Positions 1 through 12,709 are shown, numbered from the stretch's first letter. The stretch is 64,000 nucleotides of DNA from Stichopus chloronotus (GCA_021234535.1 CM037830.1:23057116-23121115), one strand, 5' to 3'. Numbers and translations are program-made. Notes: generated from the sequence alone by a model not told the origin.

Positions 1-1416
1 AAATATTCTGTGAATGGTTCTGAAAGAAAAAAACAATTTTTGTGAGGAATTTTCCCTTCATACTTTCATCTCAAAGCTATACACAAATTCCTTGTATCTT
101 CATTTCACCATAAAAAGGTGATCAAGCATGAAGCTTCCTTCCTTATGGACTTCTGACAGGTTCACCTCCAATGTCTGCTAATCCTGAATTCAAAACCAAG
201 ACCAGAACAAAAAAAGCTAGGGAAGCGTGTACGCCTGTTTTGATAATTCTTTGCCATCTGTGGGTTACTTTGGGATATTAACGTCACTATGGCTTCACGT
301 TGTATTGAACAAAACCACAATGAAGGGTGCAAAAACAAATGACGTTACAGACAGATTGCACTGTTAGTGTTTGAATGCAACAACTTGGACCAGTGGTATT
401 TCCAGCACTCAAGGTAGTTTCATTTTGAAATAAACCAAATAGCTGATACATCGGACCTTCTCCTCCAGTTTACATTGTGGGGAGGGGGTGCAATTTAATT
501 GTGATAGGGGCAGCCACTTGAAAAACAAGCTTACTATTTCCTCATAGTCAAAAGGTGTTAAAACTCACATTGATGATACAAACACCTTTTTCTCACACAA
601 GGCAGTGTGGAGCCAAACTTTTAGCTCTATGCTCCATAACTCTTAAAAGTTCTCTGGTTTGGTTATTTACAAACTACCTCACTTACCCATCTCAACACAA
701 AAACTTCCACATTCCTAGCACGTAGGATGGCAGAGTGGGAATGAGGCACTAGTCCGGTATTAGACAGGAGGGTGGTGTTAAAGTTTACCAGCACTCTTGG
801 CATGGTAGATTGGAGTACAGTTGTTGTGTTGAGACAGGAAAGTGAGAAGTGAAGCAAATTGATGAAATCAGACCATAACACTGACCTCCTGTTTAGTGAC
901 TAAGTTATATGAACCTGTCACAAGCTCTGCATTCAGACTATTGACCATTGGTAAAATGTCGTAAAGCTCAGCAACCTTGATTTGTTGTTTACATTTAAAA
1001 ATGTTCCTCGTCACCATTTGACTTAAGCACTTTTGTAAGAAACTGCATTTAAGGAGAGGTATAACATTATCATCTAAAAGAATCTGTTCAATTTCCCTTG
1101 AATGTCTTGTACAATTGTATACCTGGTAAATGTACCTGCACCAAAGGCAAAGGTCACAACCATTTTTTTTACCATAGGCTATTTTCTTATTTTTCCTTTT
1201 TTGTGGGGATGCATCAAGCTAATACAAAGACACACATAAAGCATACTAATATTCAGAAACAAATAAAGAACTTTTTACAAGATGAAATTGATCCTCTATT
1301 ATTTTAACAATTTTCTATACAAGGTGGAATGTAACTTGAGCAAAACATTATCAAAACAATGAGCTGGAGTTCTAGTTAACTTGCAACAAACCTCTCCTAG
1401 AGAAGGCGAAAACAAC
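1..1416. other. Intron sequence at left edge, no exon found
   Basis: This should be the intron following the FN3-3 half-exon. I looked on the minus strand for the expected E-G strands of FN3-3 and saw none with splice sites and the L-x-P-x-T-x-Y motif. A stretch near 120-190 has CAG acceptors but translates to non-FN3 sequence. The only structure noted is a copy of a dispersed repeat at about 743-870. Confidence 0.6.
743..870 (+). repeat. Dispersed repeat family R1, copy A (long)
   Basis: It begins with GAGGCACTAGTCC, passes through GCACTCTTGGCATGGTAGAT and ends with ACAGTTGTTGTGTTGAGACA and GTGAGAAGTGAAG. The same ordered blocks recur at 30291-30410, 35701-35770 and 37457-37552, and in shorter pieces elsewhere. 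No terminal inverted repeat or coding frame is evident. The class (SINE-like or MITE-like) is unknown. Confidence 0.7.
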
Positions 1417-1577
1417 CTGTGTAGCGTCTTTTCCCTTCCAATCAGTCTCAGACGCTTTTCTGATGTACACCCTGTAACCAACAATTTCTCCATTCTTCTC
1501 CTCTGGGGCATCCCAGAGGATCACAAACTGGGTTGCTTGGAAAGCAAACAATCGCAGGTTGATCGGCTCACTTGGGA
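1417..1577 (-). CDS. Exon 9: first half of FN3 domain 3
   Basis: The acceptor is TTTGTCGCAG|TCCCA (phase 1 in). It encodes PSEPINLRLFAFQATQFVIL, WDAPEEKNGEIVGYRV, then YIRKASETDWKGKDATQ. FN3 marks are the V-P-x-x-P start, B-strand L-W-D-A-P and the C-strand G-Y-R-V-Y. The donor CACAG|GTTGTT is weak, but it gives a phase-0 break at the same structural position as in FN3 domain 2, so I prefer it over reading on to a stop about 14 codons later. The second half of this domain was not found in bases 1-1416 and is probably beyond the left edge. Confidence 0.86.
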
Positions 1578-4027
1578 CTGCGACAAAAAGGAACGGGAAA
1601 AAAGAAACTGTAATTTAACAATCTGATACATTATATAAAAGTCTTCACTAGATAGAAGAATCCTGCTATTTCTTAAGGGTAGTGATGATATTTTAATGCG
1701 AGAAACAGATATCGAGACATATAGAGTTATTTTGTAGGAATATCCTATTGATAAAATTGGAAAGTTGTTTAAGCTAATAGCGACATTTCATGCATTTTAA
1801 GAAATGTACACAAACATTTTCTTTTTTGTTTTGAAGAGTAGCTGATGCAAGTGAACCCTCATTTTGCAGTGACTTAAGTGTCACTAAATAACTAAAAGAT
1901 TTCCCCCAAATCCTAAGACAGTGATCTGATGGAAAACATTCAAGCAGTTTCGAGATTGGTCGTTTATTGTTTTTTTCCTTTGCTCTTTAATTTCTTTCCT
2001 TTTTTTTTTTTTCATTTTTTGTACTTTATTTTTTAGGGTACTAGCTTGACAAACTTGTGTTTTAGTGTTTTTCCTAGTGATCTGTCTATACACTTTTTCT
2101 GTTATATGTCTATGTGAATGAAAAATGAATGAATAAATAATGAAGTGCAAACTGTACACAAGTAAAAAAAATAGAAAACTTAAATCGTTTTTATCTGAGA
2201 CGACATGCACTCTCATCTCTACCAACCTAAAATAAATTTCATCCCCTTTCTGCACAAACATTTCCAATACATTTGCCAAAACAGCACTGCCAACAAAACG
2301 CAAATAAAATGGCAACATGAATGACATTCTTGGGCAACACCGTTCGAATACCTTTTTTTTGCACTATATTCTCATATCTGAGTTACTAGGACAAGTCACA
2401 AAACCCTGCTCTCTACCCTAGTGTCGCATGCACTGGATAAAGGTTTTCCATAATCCCTTTGCCACCTAACGACTGAAAGTGGGGCACATGTAAATGGTAC
2501 CTCTGCACAACCTCGATACAAATACTGTAATTATTTATTATCTAGGATATCAAACAGGGATATGGGATTGTAAAAAGAAACACAAAAAGTATGAATGATA
2601 TCAGCTGAAGCAAGTACAATCTCATCTCTAACAACCCTAAATCATTTCATATATTCTTCAAACTTTTCCCACTTAACAACTTCACCGTCAACTAAGAAAG
2701 GCATGACTGCCACAAACAGTGAGAACATAGTCTAGGTTTACCTTGGCAACGACAGTGCTGGTCGTCTGGGCATCTACTGAATCGATGCCACTACCTCGCA
2801 TAGAATTCTTTCCATAAAGACAAGTGCTATACCCTCAAAAATAAAACAAGTAAACAGACCCACTCCTGACTTCTTGATGAAGTGAATGAGAGCTTGCCTT
2901 CACAGCAGAATGACTAACATAGCACAACTCTCATGATAATATGACTCATAGCAATTAAAGAGGAAAAAATTGGAGTTGCACACCAAAGGGAAGGCAGTGA
3001 TCCACCTTTTTCGTGTTAAACTACATTAGAGTTTTCACGATAAATTAAAAACAAAGCCAAACAAGTATGGTGACATTGCATTTCTTCGTATCATTACAAC
3101 ATTGTCACTTCGCAAAGAGAAATACTGGTACAGCACTAACCCAGTCGCGACGTTGCGTCAAAAGGGAATCAGCGGTCACTGGATCTGATTAAAGGTTGTC
3201 ACAAGCACCTGACAAAAAGGCCCCACAGCGTGACTTCTGGCAATATTTTCCCCTGAACATTAGTCCAAAAATTTAGCCTAAAACAATTTCAGTTAGTAAC
3301 CTACACAGCAGACTATGATAGAGGTCTACAATAGCAGACTACAGTAGCGAGGAACTGCAGAGGGTGCCATGGCAACCTTCACAACCAATCTGTAATGCAA
3401 TTACTTTTCGGTAGTCTCAGAGATAAACCAAAGGTAAGTCTTAGACAGGTTACGTGACTCTGCTTCATAGTCATGACTCTTTTTGAAGAGTCACAATTTG
3501 ACTACGCTTTCCTTAGAGTCACAACTCCCCAAGGAATTTTTTTTTTGCAAGGAATTTTTTACCCTTTGGAGTCACAGGATGGAGCATAATGAGTGAGACT
3601 ACGGGGAATTATAGGGACTTATATAGCACTGACCATCACAAATTTGACAAATTCATGATTTCATGCAAAACCCACACCCACAGACTTACAAACTCCCTGA
3701 CTGATGGCAAGGTAATAAAAGTCGCAGTACTTTTGGAACAAAAAAAAAAGCGTATGCTTCTCTCACATTTTATTGGCACAGACTAAATGCTATGAGGCAC
3801 TTGCCAAATCCTTCACAATCACTAGCAGCAGGCAACCAACACCAAAGCTATATTCGTATAGTGTCAAATGAAACCATGAATTGAAATTGTCGATAGAGAG
3901 AGAAGGTTATGGTGTCTTGGTAAAGCCACAGCTTATCAACTCTGTTGAAGTCCACAGGAGGTGGCAGATGACTAAAATATCAAAGGACTGAGTTACGTAA
4001 ACTCTTCTTGTGATGACTGATACCCAC
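1578..4027. other. Intron between FN3-2 and FN3-3 exons
   Basis: About 2.45 kb. It contains AT-rich low-complexity DNA, including A/T homopolymers near 1975-2010, 2350 and 3538-3560. The frames here are low complexity, with lysine- or phenylalanine-rich runs. I see no supported exon or mobile element. Confidence 0.6.
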
Positions 4028-4157
4028 CACTTTCTTCGGTCATGGCCCGGAACTTGGAGCTGTATGGGCCGAGGTTTTTGACCTCCGTAGCGTTGTTACG
4101 CACGGCGACGGCGATCACGTACATGGTGTAGGGTTTCAGATCCGTCAGCAGGTAGCT
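4028..4157 (-). CDS. Exon 8: second half of FN3 domain 2
   Basis: The acceptor is ATGATTCAG|AGCTAC (phase 0 in) and the donor AAAGTG|GTGGGT (phase 1 out). It encodes SYLLTDLKPYTMYVIAVAVR, NNATEVKNLGPYS and SKFRAMTEES. The L-x-L-x-P-x-T-x-Y motif and the G-P-x-S F-G loop are classical FN3 features. The phase-0 entry fits the exon at 4717-4886 and the phase-1 exit fits the next domain border. Other GT positions lie within a few bases (GTGGTG, GTATCA), but only this one gives a standard phase-1 border. Confidence 0.9.
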
Positions 4158-4593
4158 CTGAATCATCGAGAGAAATAAGATGAGACAGAAGTTACCAAAA
4201 AAGAAACGACAGTTCAATATCTGTGTTGGAAACTTCAAGGAGAGATTAAAACTGTGAGACAACATTACACAAAGTTTGGCTGGCACACACACAACATCAG
4301 CAGCTCAATGGGCAAACATTTCTCTTTCAGAAACATTTCTCTTTCAGACGTTCTCTCCAATCAGGGAGGTGGCATTGAGGAGATACAAAGGGAACGTTAA
4401 TTTACGCCGATCCTAATAGATTTTCTCTGGGGTGATAACTTTCATTTTTGGAAGAGATGCAAACAGTTCAGACCACCACGTTACTTTTTGGTGATGTATC
4501 TTATTTCTAGGGATATCCAAGCGATCTTTATTCACACCTGCTTACATCATTGAAAAGGATTGCGTAGAAGAAATCTTGGATGCCAGGTTGGTC

Positions 4594-4650
4594 TTAGATA
4601 CCCTGCATCCATAAATATAAGACCAGGCCATGTGGCTAGGGGAATATAGG
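4594..4650 (+). repeat. Direct repeat left of FN3-2 exon
   Basis: It carries GACCAGGCCATGTGGCTAGG preceded by a CCCTGCATCCATAAATATAA-like leader. A second copy in the same orientation is at 5192-5250. The two copies lie about 600 bp apart and bracket the exon at 4717-4886. Confidence 0.7.
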
Positions 4651-4716
4651 AGAACAATTTTACATGTGTGTCTACTGTTTCCAGTGTCAGAGTTACATGA
4701 ATTTAGTCGATCTTAC

Positions 4717-4886
4717 CGGTTCTAAAGTGGTCCTGCGGACCATTTCTCCACCACTCTCTTCGTACTCCACCACGTACTGATCGAAGAACCCTTGAAGGCT
4801 TTCTTTGGGTGGTGGTTCCCAGGTAACCCTGATTTGAGTGGTCCCTTCAACAAACACTGACACATTGGTCGGTGGGAGCAGGGGAG
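4717..4886 (-). CDS. Exon 7: first half of FN3 domain 2
   Basis: The acceptor is CTCCATAG|CTCCC (phase 1 in) and the donor GAACCG|GTAAGA (phase 0 out). It encodes PLLPPTNVSVFVEGTTQIRV, TWEPPPKESLQGFFDQY, then VVEYEESGGEMVRRTTLEP. FN3 hallmarks are the A-strand prolines, B-strand tryptophan followed by E-P-P-P, and the C-strand Y-x-V-E-Y. This is the most typical FN3 exon in the window. The preceding exon leaves an A that combines with CT to give threonine at the domain border. The exon sits between two direct repeats (4594-4650 and 5192-5250). Confidence 0.93.
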
Positions 4887-5191
4887 CTATGGAGAGACGG
4901 GAAAAAAAAAATTATGGTAAAAAAAAATAACATTTCCATGATTGCACAACGAGAGTTGAGCTGCTGACCATTGCAGCATATACACTTCTCAATGATAAAA
5001 CTGCAAGCAAAGTTTGCAGTTTTTTTTTGTGCAGACTGACTGAATCTTCTCGGTCTGAAGATTTGGAAAGATCATTGCCATTTAATGTACACCACTGACG
5101 TAACGTTGAAAAACAGACACTAAGGGAGACATATGAGACAAGTGACACTCCCGACACGATTCATGAACATCAGGATTTAAGTCTGTTCAAG

Positions 5192-5250
5192 TCTGTACCC
5201 TATACCCACAAATAAAGACCAGGCCATGTGGCTAGAGAAATATTGGACTG
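5192..5250 (+). repeat. Direct repeat right of FN3-2 exon
   Basis: It carries GACCAGGCCATGTGGCTAGA preceded by a CCCTATACCCACAAATAA-type leader. It matches 4594-4650 with a few differences and small gaps. Confidence 0.7.
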
Positions 5251-8200
5251 GTTATCTCTTTGGAATCAAGACAGACTGGTAACCAGGCTCATGAGCAGAA
5301 TAAATTCACTACGTAACCATCACATAACCTTCATCTGACTGTATGAGTCACATATACAGCATTTGTTGGTGACTGATTACATCGTGACTCCTGAGCACAG
5401 ACATCGGCGTATTCCATTTATGGTACCTGCAGCTGCGAAAGCATGAATTGGTTTGCAGAAACAGATGAATAAAGTACCAGCATTCCGTCTTCATCGGGTT
5501 TCACAACAGCGTTCATGGCAGTTACCCATTGGAAGCTTGCAAGCATTCTTTGGGAATGGCTCCACTGACTGATACTGTCAAACGCAGAAAATGCAGAACC
5601 TAAGTACTGCAACCATTTTTGACAAGTCTGGAAAGCAATTAGCTAATAAAGGAGGTCGAGGAGGGCTAGAAACAACAATGAACACAGAAACAACCTTGAA
5701 AGGGTATCATAAAATATGAACATGTGAACTGGTAGCCATCTTGAAAAGACTAGCGAACCCATGCAAACAGGCCATGTTCCAACTTACGATAGTTTTTCTT
5801 TTCCACTTCTTCCTCCCCCCCTCCTTCAGCATCTACCAAACAAACACAGAGATGGTCAAATTTGGTATATTCACTGAACCAAAAGGCTAGACATACCTAC
5901 TGATGGAGAGCATGGCTTAAGGTCACCGTACAGTTAGTTTCATTGGGGTATATACAGCATCTTTAGGGGTAATTTTCTGAAGCAGGATGCAAACCAAATA
6001 AAATGTTTCAGATGAAAAACATGGAGTCAGATATCAATATTCTGACAATTTTAAGCCACTATTTAGGAGGAAGCAAAGGGGACAAACTAAACAGTATCCT
6101 GTCAAAAGGAAAACATAATTGATGAATCATAATTCTGATGAATCCATGAGGTTGCAAGACAAACCCAGGTGTGGCCTCCACAGATCGGTGCCTCTTGTTG
6201 CTGTCAGGTTGTGCAAATTTTCTAACCGTGCTTGTCTCACAAAGTTTAAAGGGATTCACTGTGTCATACTGTAATTTGCTCTCAACAGACTACATTTGTT
6301 TCCAATCAATTATTCAAAAGGTGTGTTCTGTCACGCAACCAGAGAGAAAAAGAAAGACGATTAACAATATTACAACATTGGGCTCAACTGTCTCATTCAG
6401 AATTATTTAGTAATAGTAAAGGAAAAGTATTGCTTATTAATTTTCCTGATCTATCCTATCTCAGTGAAAACACCACTCAAACGTCAGGTGACTAAAATGC
6501 TAGGTTATGTCAACCTAAAAGCCGAGGAGTCCACAGCCACATGAAGACCCGATGTTATGTTACAAGCTTTGAAAATTGGCCTTGTACAGCTATTGTTCAA
6601 TACCTTCACAACATCATTTAATGGACCGATAATGGTATCTCTTATAGTCACATTAAAAACCAATATTGAGTTGAGGTTTCACTCAGCATTCAGAGTGCCA
6701 TCAATTCTCCATCTCGTCAAAGGAGTTTTCTGACCTACGGTATTTCAATGCCAGTCTGTCATTAAATCCCATCCTCACACAAATCACGGGAGAAATTAAT
6801 GAGTTTTGCCATCTACCGACGCTTCAAATGACTGGCAATCATGAAATGTGACACAACGACTCAAGGCAGAAAATATTTTTCCGTTTGCAGTGATTAAGAA
6901 ATCACATTTGCAAAATGTTGACCAAAATCTCTCTCTAGCAGTTGTTTATAATGTCACATAGTGACTGGTAGTTAGGATTTCATCCAAAGTGTTTGCTCTG
7001 GTGTACATGTGAAGCCAAACAAACAAACAAAAATTTCTGGTAAGCCACGTTTATGTAGATTAATCACAGCTAACCATTAACGGAATATTTTACAGACAAT
7101 TGAAGGGTTTCCTAAATAACAGATGATAATTTTTCACTGCGGTATTTCAAAAATCATGGTAATATCTTGTTCCAAACTCAAGATATTGCTGTTTGAAGAA
7201 ATACTTTTCTGGTTTTTCTGACTTAGCCGTGTTGATTCTATTCTGGGGCAATTCTGGGCACTGGATGTTTTGAAGATAACTCAAACCAGAGGAGCACTTA
7301 GCACCAATCCGCTGCCCTTTGTCCTGGTTCCAAATTTTGACATTTTGGGCAAAACATACACCGATACTTCCGTCACTTAAATGCCAGTCTCTGAGATAAA
7401 ACTGTGAAAGGAGAGATCAGTGCGAATCTAGGGTTCCCCGCTTAGGCCTACTTGGAGAGAGGATGGATGGGAGACAAATATCGCCACTTCTAATTAACTG
7501 GGAAAGTGGAAACCCACTGGGATAATTATTTTAATCCTCGTAGGAATGGTCATATTCCAACAAGACTTGGTGGGCTTAATCCACAAGGCCTGTTCCTCAT
7601 GACAATGACGACGTGTCTTCCCTGTCATCCGTAATTTATGACATCCTTGCAATGCAGCTACGAGGCTGACCGTCCCAATTATTGGTAGCAGGATGCGATG
7701 ATCCCGACCGACCGACCGACGAAGGACAGAGCACCGTGGAGGTATGACAGGGATGTCGACGTGAACATCCAAGAGCAGTCTCGGGCTAACTTTGACACGG
7801 TGAATCTAGGGAGGTGAATGTCTGATGCCTTTTGCTGACAATAATCAACTACCTACAGCACCGTGAATGAACGGAAGATTACTCCTAAAGGTAACCTGAT
7901 AGTCCATGTCTGCTTGCCAAACTGTCCAGACAGATAGGTTTGGTGACCTACGGATGCCTCACGCAGGAATGTCTTCTGTGGCAATTTGTTTAATTGGTCA
8001 CATTTTCACGTAACCCTGACAGAGAATTGAGCGGGTAGATGAATCATGCACCTTTGGGAACATTTTGCTGGTATTTCGAGTCTTTGATCAAGTGGCTCAT
8101 GTTTCAAGTAATTATGAAATAAGTACCGTAAGAAAGACTTCACATACAGTTTCTTCGTAGAAACTTTGGCAAGAGGCTCCTATCTAGGTAATAATTACCG

Positions 8201-8413
8201 TAAGTAGGGTACATGAGGCTTTCAAAATTTGCTCAAAAGAATGGTTGTGTGGGAGTGCAGAAGCAGATTCAAAAACGCTTTACCCCTTCCTCACGACAGC
8301 ATGAGCAAGGAATTCAATTTTTAGTTGATACATCTTTAACTTTCAGCTTCGAACACTTTGTTCGTCCTTTTCTGAAGTAACAGAGCTGACAAGCCTTTAA
8401 CATTCTGGTAGCA

Positions 8414-8449
8414 TTTAAAGACACAACTGGTAAGTTTAAAGACACAACT
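8414..8449 (+). repeat. Short direct repeat
   Basis: The 15-mer TTTAAAGACACAACT occurs at 8414-8428 and again at 8435-8449, a 21-bp period. It is a small tandem duplication. Confidence 0.8.
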
Positions 8450-8729
8450 TGACCTGAGTTTGGTATTTACAACCATTTACGTTACACAAAATTGGTCAAC
8501 ATGTTGCTTTTAGGTGTTTACTCACAAAACCCCTGAAAGTGAAATTTTAAGACTAACATTACTTGTCAAAGTCTATGTCTGGACAACTTGGACAAGTGAT
8601 ACAATTAGGTGGCAGTCGGAAAGAAAATTGTAATGCATGCAGTGAGAGAAACTTGCCTGTGGTGGTGACAAACTGGATTGCTATAAAACAAACAGTACCA
8701 AGGCACTGACATTCTCTCTACCATTGATC

Positions 8730-9200
8730 ATGCACTCCCTGATAAAGGTCATAGTATACCAGTCTCCACCACGTCACTGCATCTGAAACCACATCATGCT
8801 GTCATACTGTAACCGAACATAGTGTCTTTGGCCATGCCATCGATCAGTCTAAACCAATGTCGAGCCATTTCCATGTCATACCATTCTCTGTGAACCACGT
8901 CACCCCTTTCCAACTTTGCCACACCATCTGCCATTATGTCAGACTACCTACTACAGTGCCATGCTGTCCCCAAACATGTCATAGGGTCTATAAACATCAC
9001 ATACTGACAAGAGTTACATCCATTCTGTCTAAATCCATGTTACATGATCTCCATGTCACATCATAGTCTAACCAGGTCATAGCATCCCCAACTGAGTCAT
9101 AACGTCTGCCACCATGTCATACGGATGTATGCGACCATGCCACAGTGAATCTGAGCACGTCACAATGTCTCAAACCATGTCACACAATCTCAAAGTACAT
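8730..9200 (+). repeat. Degenerate minisatellite built on CCATGTCAT/CCACGTCAC
   Basis: The words CCATGTCACA, CCATGTCATA, CCACGTCACT, GCCATGCCAT and ACATGTCATA recur about every 18-25 bp, usually preceded by a TCT-like triplet and A/C-rich bases. The units are strongly diverged, as in an old tandem array. It is not protein coding, although the repeat gives a local open frame. Confidence 0.65.
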
Positions 9201-9480
9201 TCTGTTGTCCTTTGCTACACTTTTGCTTTATCTCTTTGATGGAGACCTTGGTCACTGTATTACATTCTACTACATAAATCATAGATCTTAGATTTAAATA
9301 CATTTCTGTCATTAATATCATGGTATCTTCAATAATATTCAATGGTCATATTTATTCAACATGCTTTTGATAATGGACATGTCTCCAATCTGCACACAGT
9401 TATCCAGTAACAAGTTTCTCACATCCTGCAGATCTTTTGGGTAAAGACGAATCTACCACATATTCTGGCTTATTCTGACT

Positions 9481-9520
9481 CCTGGTTCACCTGTCTTAGC
9501 ACAACAACTGCTTTCTCATC
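9481..9520 (-). repeat. Dispersed repeat R1, fragment F
   Basis: Read on the minus strand it contains GCAGTTGTTGTGCTAAGACA followed by GGTGAACC, matching the conserved core of R1. Confidence 0.6.
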
Positions 9521-11528
9521 TAAAGAGGCAAGCATTCTGACAAACTTTGGGGAGTGGGATAAATTCTTCACCAGTGTCCTGATGTCTCTTTCTTTCATCA
9601 ATCTTTTTTTACCTCTTTGTTTGCCATCTGTCGTGCAATGATGACATCATAACCACTTCCCATTCATAAAGTTCTTTTTCCCCTCTAAGAATGCTTGTTC
9701 CATCTCTCCCTAAGAAAAAATGTTTGCAATCCACCAGGTATAAAAGAGAAACCCGAGATATCTTCACAGTCTTCGCTTTCGCTTTGATCGTGTCGTCGCT
9801 TGCTGTAAACTGGAGATCTGCCTACGGGTGATGAAAAATTATTGCCCGGTAATGCTCTTAAAACCTTGTCATTTCCCGTCCAAATGTAAACTAATGGGAG
9901 TGGCAATATTTCTTCTTTTTGTTTTTGTTTTTGCCTATTTTAATTATTACAGGTGTTCTAGACATTGATGGCTTTAGACTACGCCAGCTGCTGATGAACC
10001 AGATTTGCACCTCTCATTAAATGTAAGTTTGTGGGCCACCAAATCAAAGCAACATTTCGCTGTTTCAATAAGCATTGCCAGGATTGCATTGCCGAGTCAT
10101 TTTATTTATCATTGATGTTCCTCTGTTTTCAACAAAACCATAGATGAGGGGGCACACCACCAGGAGGAGAAGACCAGGATGTTGCAGCTCAGGGGACTAG
10201 ATGAGTCAGATTTTGACTTGCTATCAAGACATGTATGCCATGCCCAGGTTCAGATCAAACCAGTTTGCTTATTCTTTGACTCTACTTCCAAGAGGCGAGA
10301 CATAAGGTATCATTCACCTTAAAGGAAAACCACTGTACAGCCTGACAATAGTCCTGATACTTCAAATACAGCTTCAAACAAGAAGACACCACTTTGCAGT
10401 AGCACAAATTGATACAAGTCAAAGAAAATGCAAAGTTTTAATGAACATGCTCCTTTACTCACTCCCAGTTCGCCATGTTATGGCCAAATTACCTGAATGG
10501 TGACGTCACACATGCACCTCCACAAGCCACGTAGTACTGCAGGGGCAAGTGCTACGTTGTACTTACGGAACATGGTGACACACTACAAACAACAAAAGCA
10601 GGAAACTCGAAGTGATCTTCGGAAAGGAGCCGTTACGAAAATAAGTTAAATCACACAATTTCGGTCCTGGCTGTTTGTGAATAGATGTATATTTACTGTA
10701 TGTTGAAACTGGAACACCCACTATGATTCCTCCCTAACGCTGCTAGGACGACACTAATCTCAGACAAAGTGAAGAAGTGTCCCAAGAATCGGTTTTAGCT
10801 CCTCAGACGTCGAAAGAGACAAGGGAAGCAATGTCAAATGCGGACTCTTCGTGGATGTCCGAGATGAATCCTAGATTTACAAAAACATCCAAAACAACAA
10901 CCAGGGTTTTGTGATTGGGTTGCTCTTCTGACTACAGGGCTTTTACATACTGTGTACTTTTTCTTTTTCAAAACTCTTCTGGCACATGACACAAATTAGG
11001 GATCAATTCCTCTTCAAATACAATTGCACCAGTATTGTTTAAGCAGCTGTGATATACAAGTATAGACAAGACAAGGGAGGGAAAATAAAAACTAGGTAAA
11101 TCGACAAGTCGCAGCATTCCCAATGGTCAGACGAAAGCACAGTTTCGCCCTGCATCGATCCAATCTTGCCGACGTTGAGGGCTGTTTTCCTTCTAATCAG
11201 GTATCAACCGTTTGTCAGACAAGTCGCTAGACTCTTACTCAGTAATTCGACTCTCTGCATGATGACAGATCTGTCAACAACTAAGGAATCGCCCCAATCT
11301 TAATGAAGGACACAATTTTTTTGCCCTCTGTAACTACTGCATCAAAATCTGCAATCCTGCAGCAAGCTGCTACATTCCTATGATCCTCTTCGTAACAAAA
11401 CCTTCTACTATAAGCTTGAATGCTGCACTCAAAGGTGGTGAAAATGAAAAGGAGATGCTAGTCTAAGGTATACCAGAATAGTAGAGCTAGGAACTATGGT
11501 AAAGTGAGGCGCTAATTAGCAAATACAG

Positions 11529-12709
11529 TAAGGTCGATCGGTATTGAAAAAAGTCGATATTAATATATCGATAATGAAATATCTATATTATAGCTTTCCT
11601 TGCAAAATTTTTCAAAATAGGTTTAGGCAAGCATTCACTCTATATGGGTCAGGAAACATTGTCAATGGGTGCCTTTAATAAACAGCAACTGCCATATTAT
11701 TACTCCAATTGACCTTAACAAACTCGCCCGTGTTTTTCATGTCATGTTGCGGTCCTCAGGTTACGCCTGTGGCTTTGTTGATGGTCCTTAGATTCAGGCC
11801 CAGCTTATAGTTGGCTATGTGGTAGCTTAGTTTAATAGTTAGCATTCTTAGCCTAGTTGGGACTAACCTTAGAATAGTATTGGGCCTAGCCTTCAAACAG
11901 AATCAAAAGGTAAACTTTCCTTAAAATTATCATGTTTTTATTATTATTGGTGGTAGATTTTTTCACTGTTTTCACAACACTTGCCCTCTTTTGAGAGAAA
12001 AAAGTTATTTAACAGCCAAAACACACCTCTCTATTGCCATATCAATTACCCACAAATCACTGGTGTGGGTATCCACAAGTAACTATACTTACCCCTTGCC
12101 TTACTATAACATTAAGTTTCACCTAGCTCAAAGTGCAACAGGAAATCTATTCTGACACCATGCCATCTACACCTAGGCTCGCCCTCATTTGGCTTTTGCT
12201 CTGGCTGAGACAATGTGTCATATATTAAGTGCTTGGAGTTCGCCTCAAGCGAGAACTTTCCTGGTTGCAAACCAGGAGTTTTTTTCTTCTCTTACTGTTA
12301 GGTTTTGTCTACATTCTGCATTCGTAAAATTTCATTTGCTCCTCCCTCCTTCTTTTTTAATTCTTAACCTTTTTAGTAGTGAAACTAGCCTAGGCCAGGA
12401 TAAGCTAAGTCTGGTGCATGAAATTTAGCTGCAAGTACTAAGGGTTACAGGATATGCACACACAATTGCCAGATGCAAGTCCATATTTGGAAAAAAGTTC
12501 CATCCAAAATGGTGGCACTAGTCTAGAATATTTCAGGACTTGTACTAAATTTCAGCATGTGGTACATACTATTTACTTACTACATACTTTTTACTACTAT
12601 TTATCAGAGTTATCTATATATCAGTATGAGCAAAAAATCAATATCGATATTATGGATATGGAGTGTAATGCCGGATATATCGACAATATTGATGTATCAC
12701 CAGACCTTA
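11529..12709. mobile_element. Non-autonomous hAT-like DNA transposon, about 1.18 kb
   Basis: The left end reads TAAGGTCGATCGGTAT and then GTCGATATTAATATATCGAT. The right end, read on the opposite strand, starts TAAGGTCTGGTGATAC and continues ATATTGTCGATATATC, so the ends form imperfect terminal inverted repeats rich in ATATCGAT. The flanking octamers AAATACAG (11521-11528) and AAATAGAG (12710-12717) match at 7 of 8 positions, as expected of an aged 8-bp target-site duplication. An 8-bp duplication is the hAT hallmark. The inside holds no transposase-like frame, so it would need an enzyme in trans. It lies in an intron of the Ig/FN3 gene, 58 bp from an exon. Confidence 0.65.

Noticed and set aside
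1884..2327. 147-codon minus-strand frame
   Set aside because: Lysine-rich low complexity from T homopolymers; it lies inside an intron.
7494..7772. 92-codon minus-strand frame with a hydrophobic patch, considered as a transmembrane exon
   Set aside because: It lies upstream of further FN3 exons in gene order, so a membrane segment here makes no sense, and splice sites are lacking.
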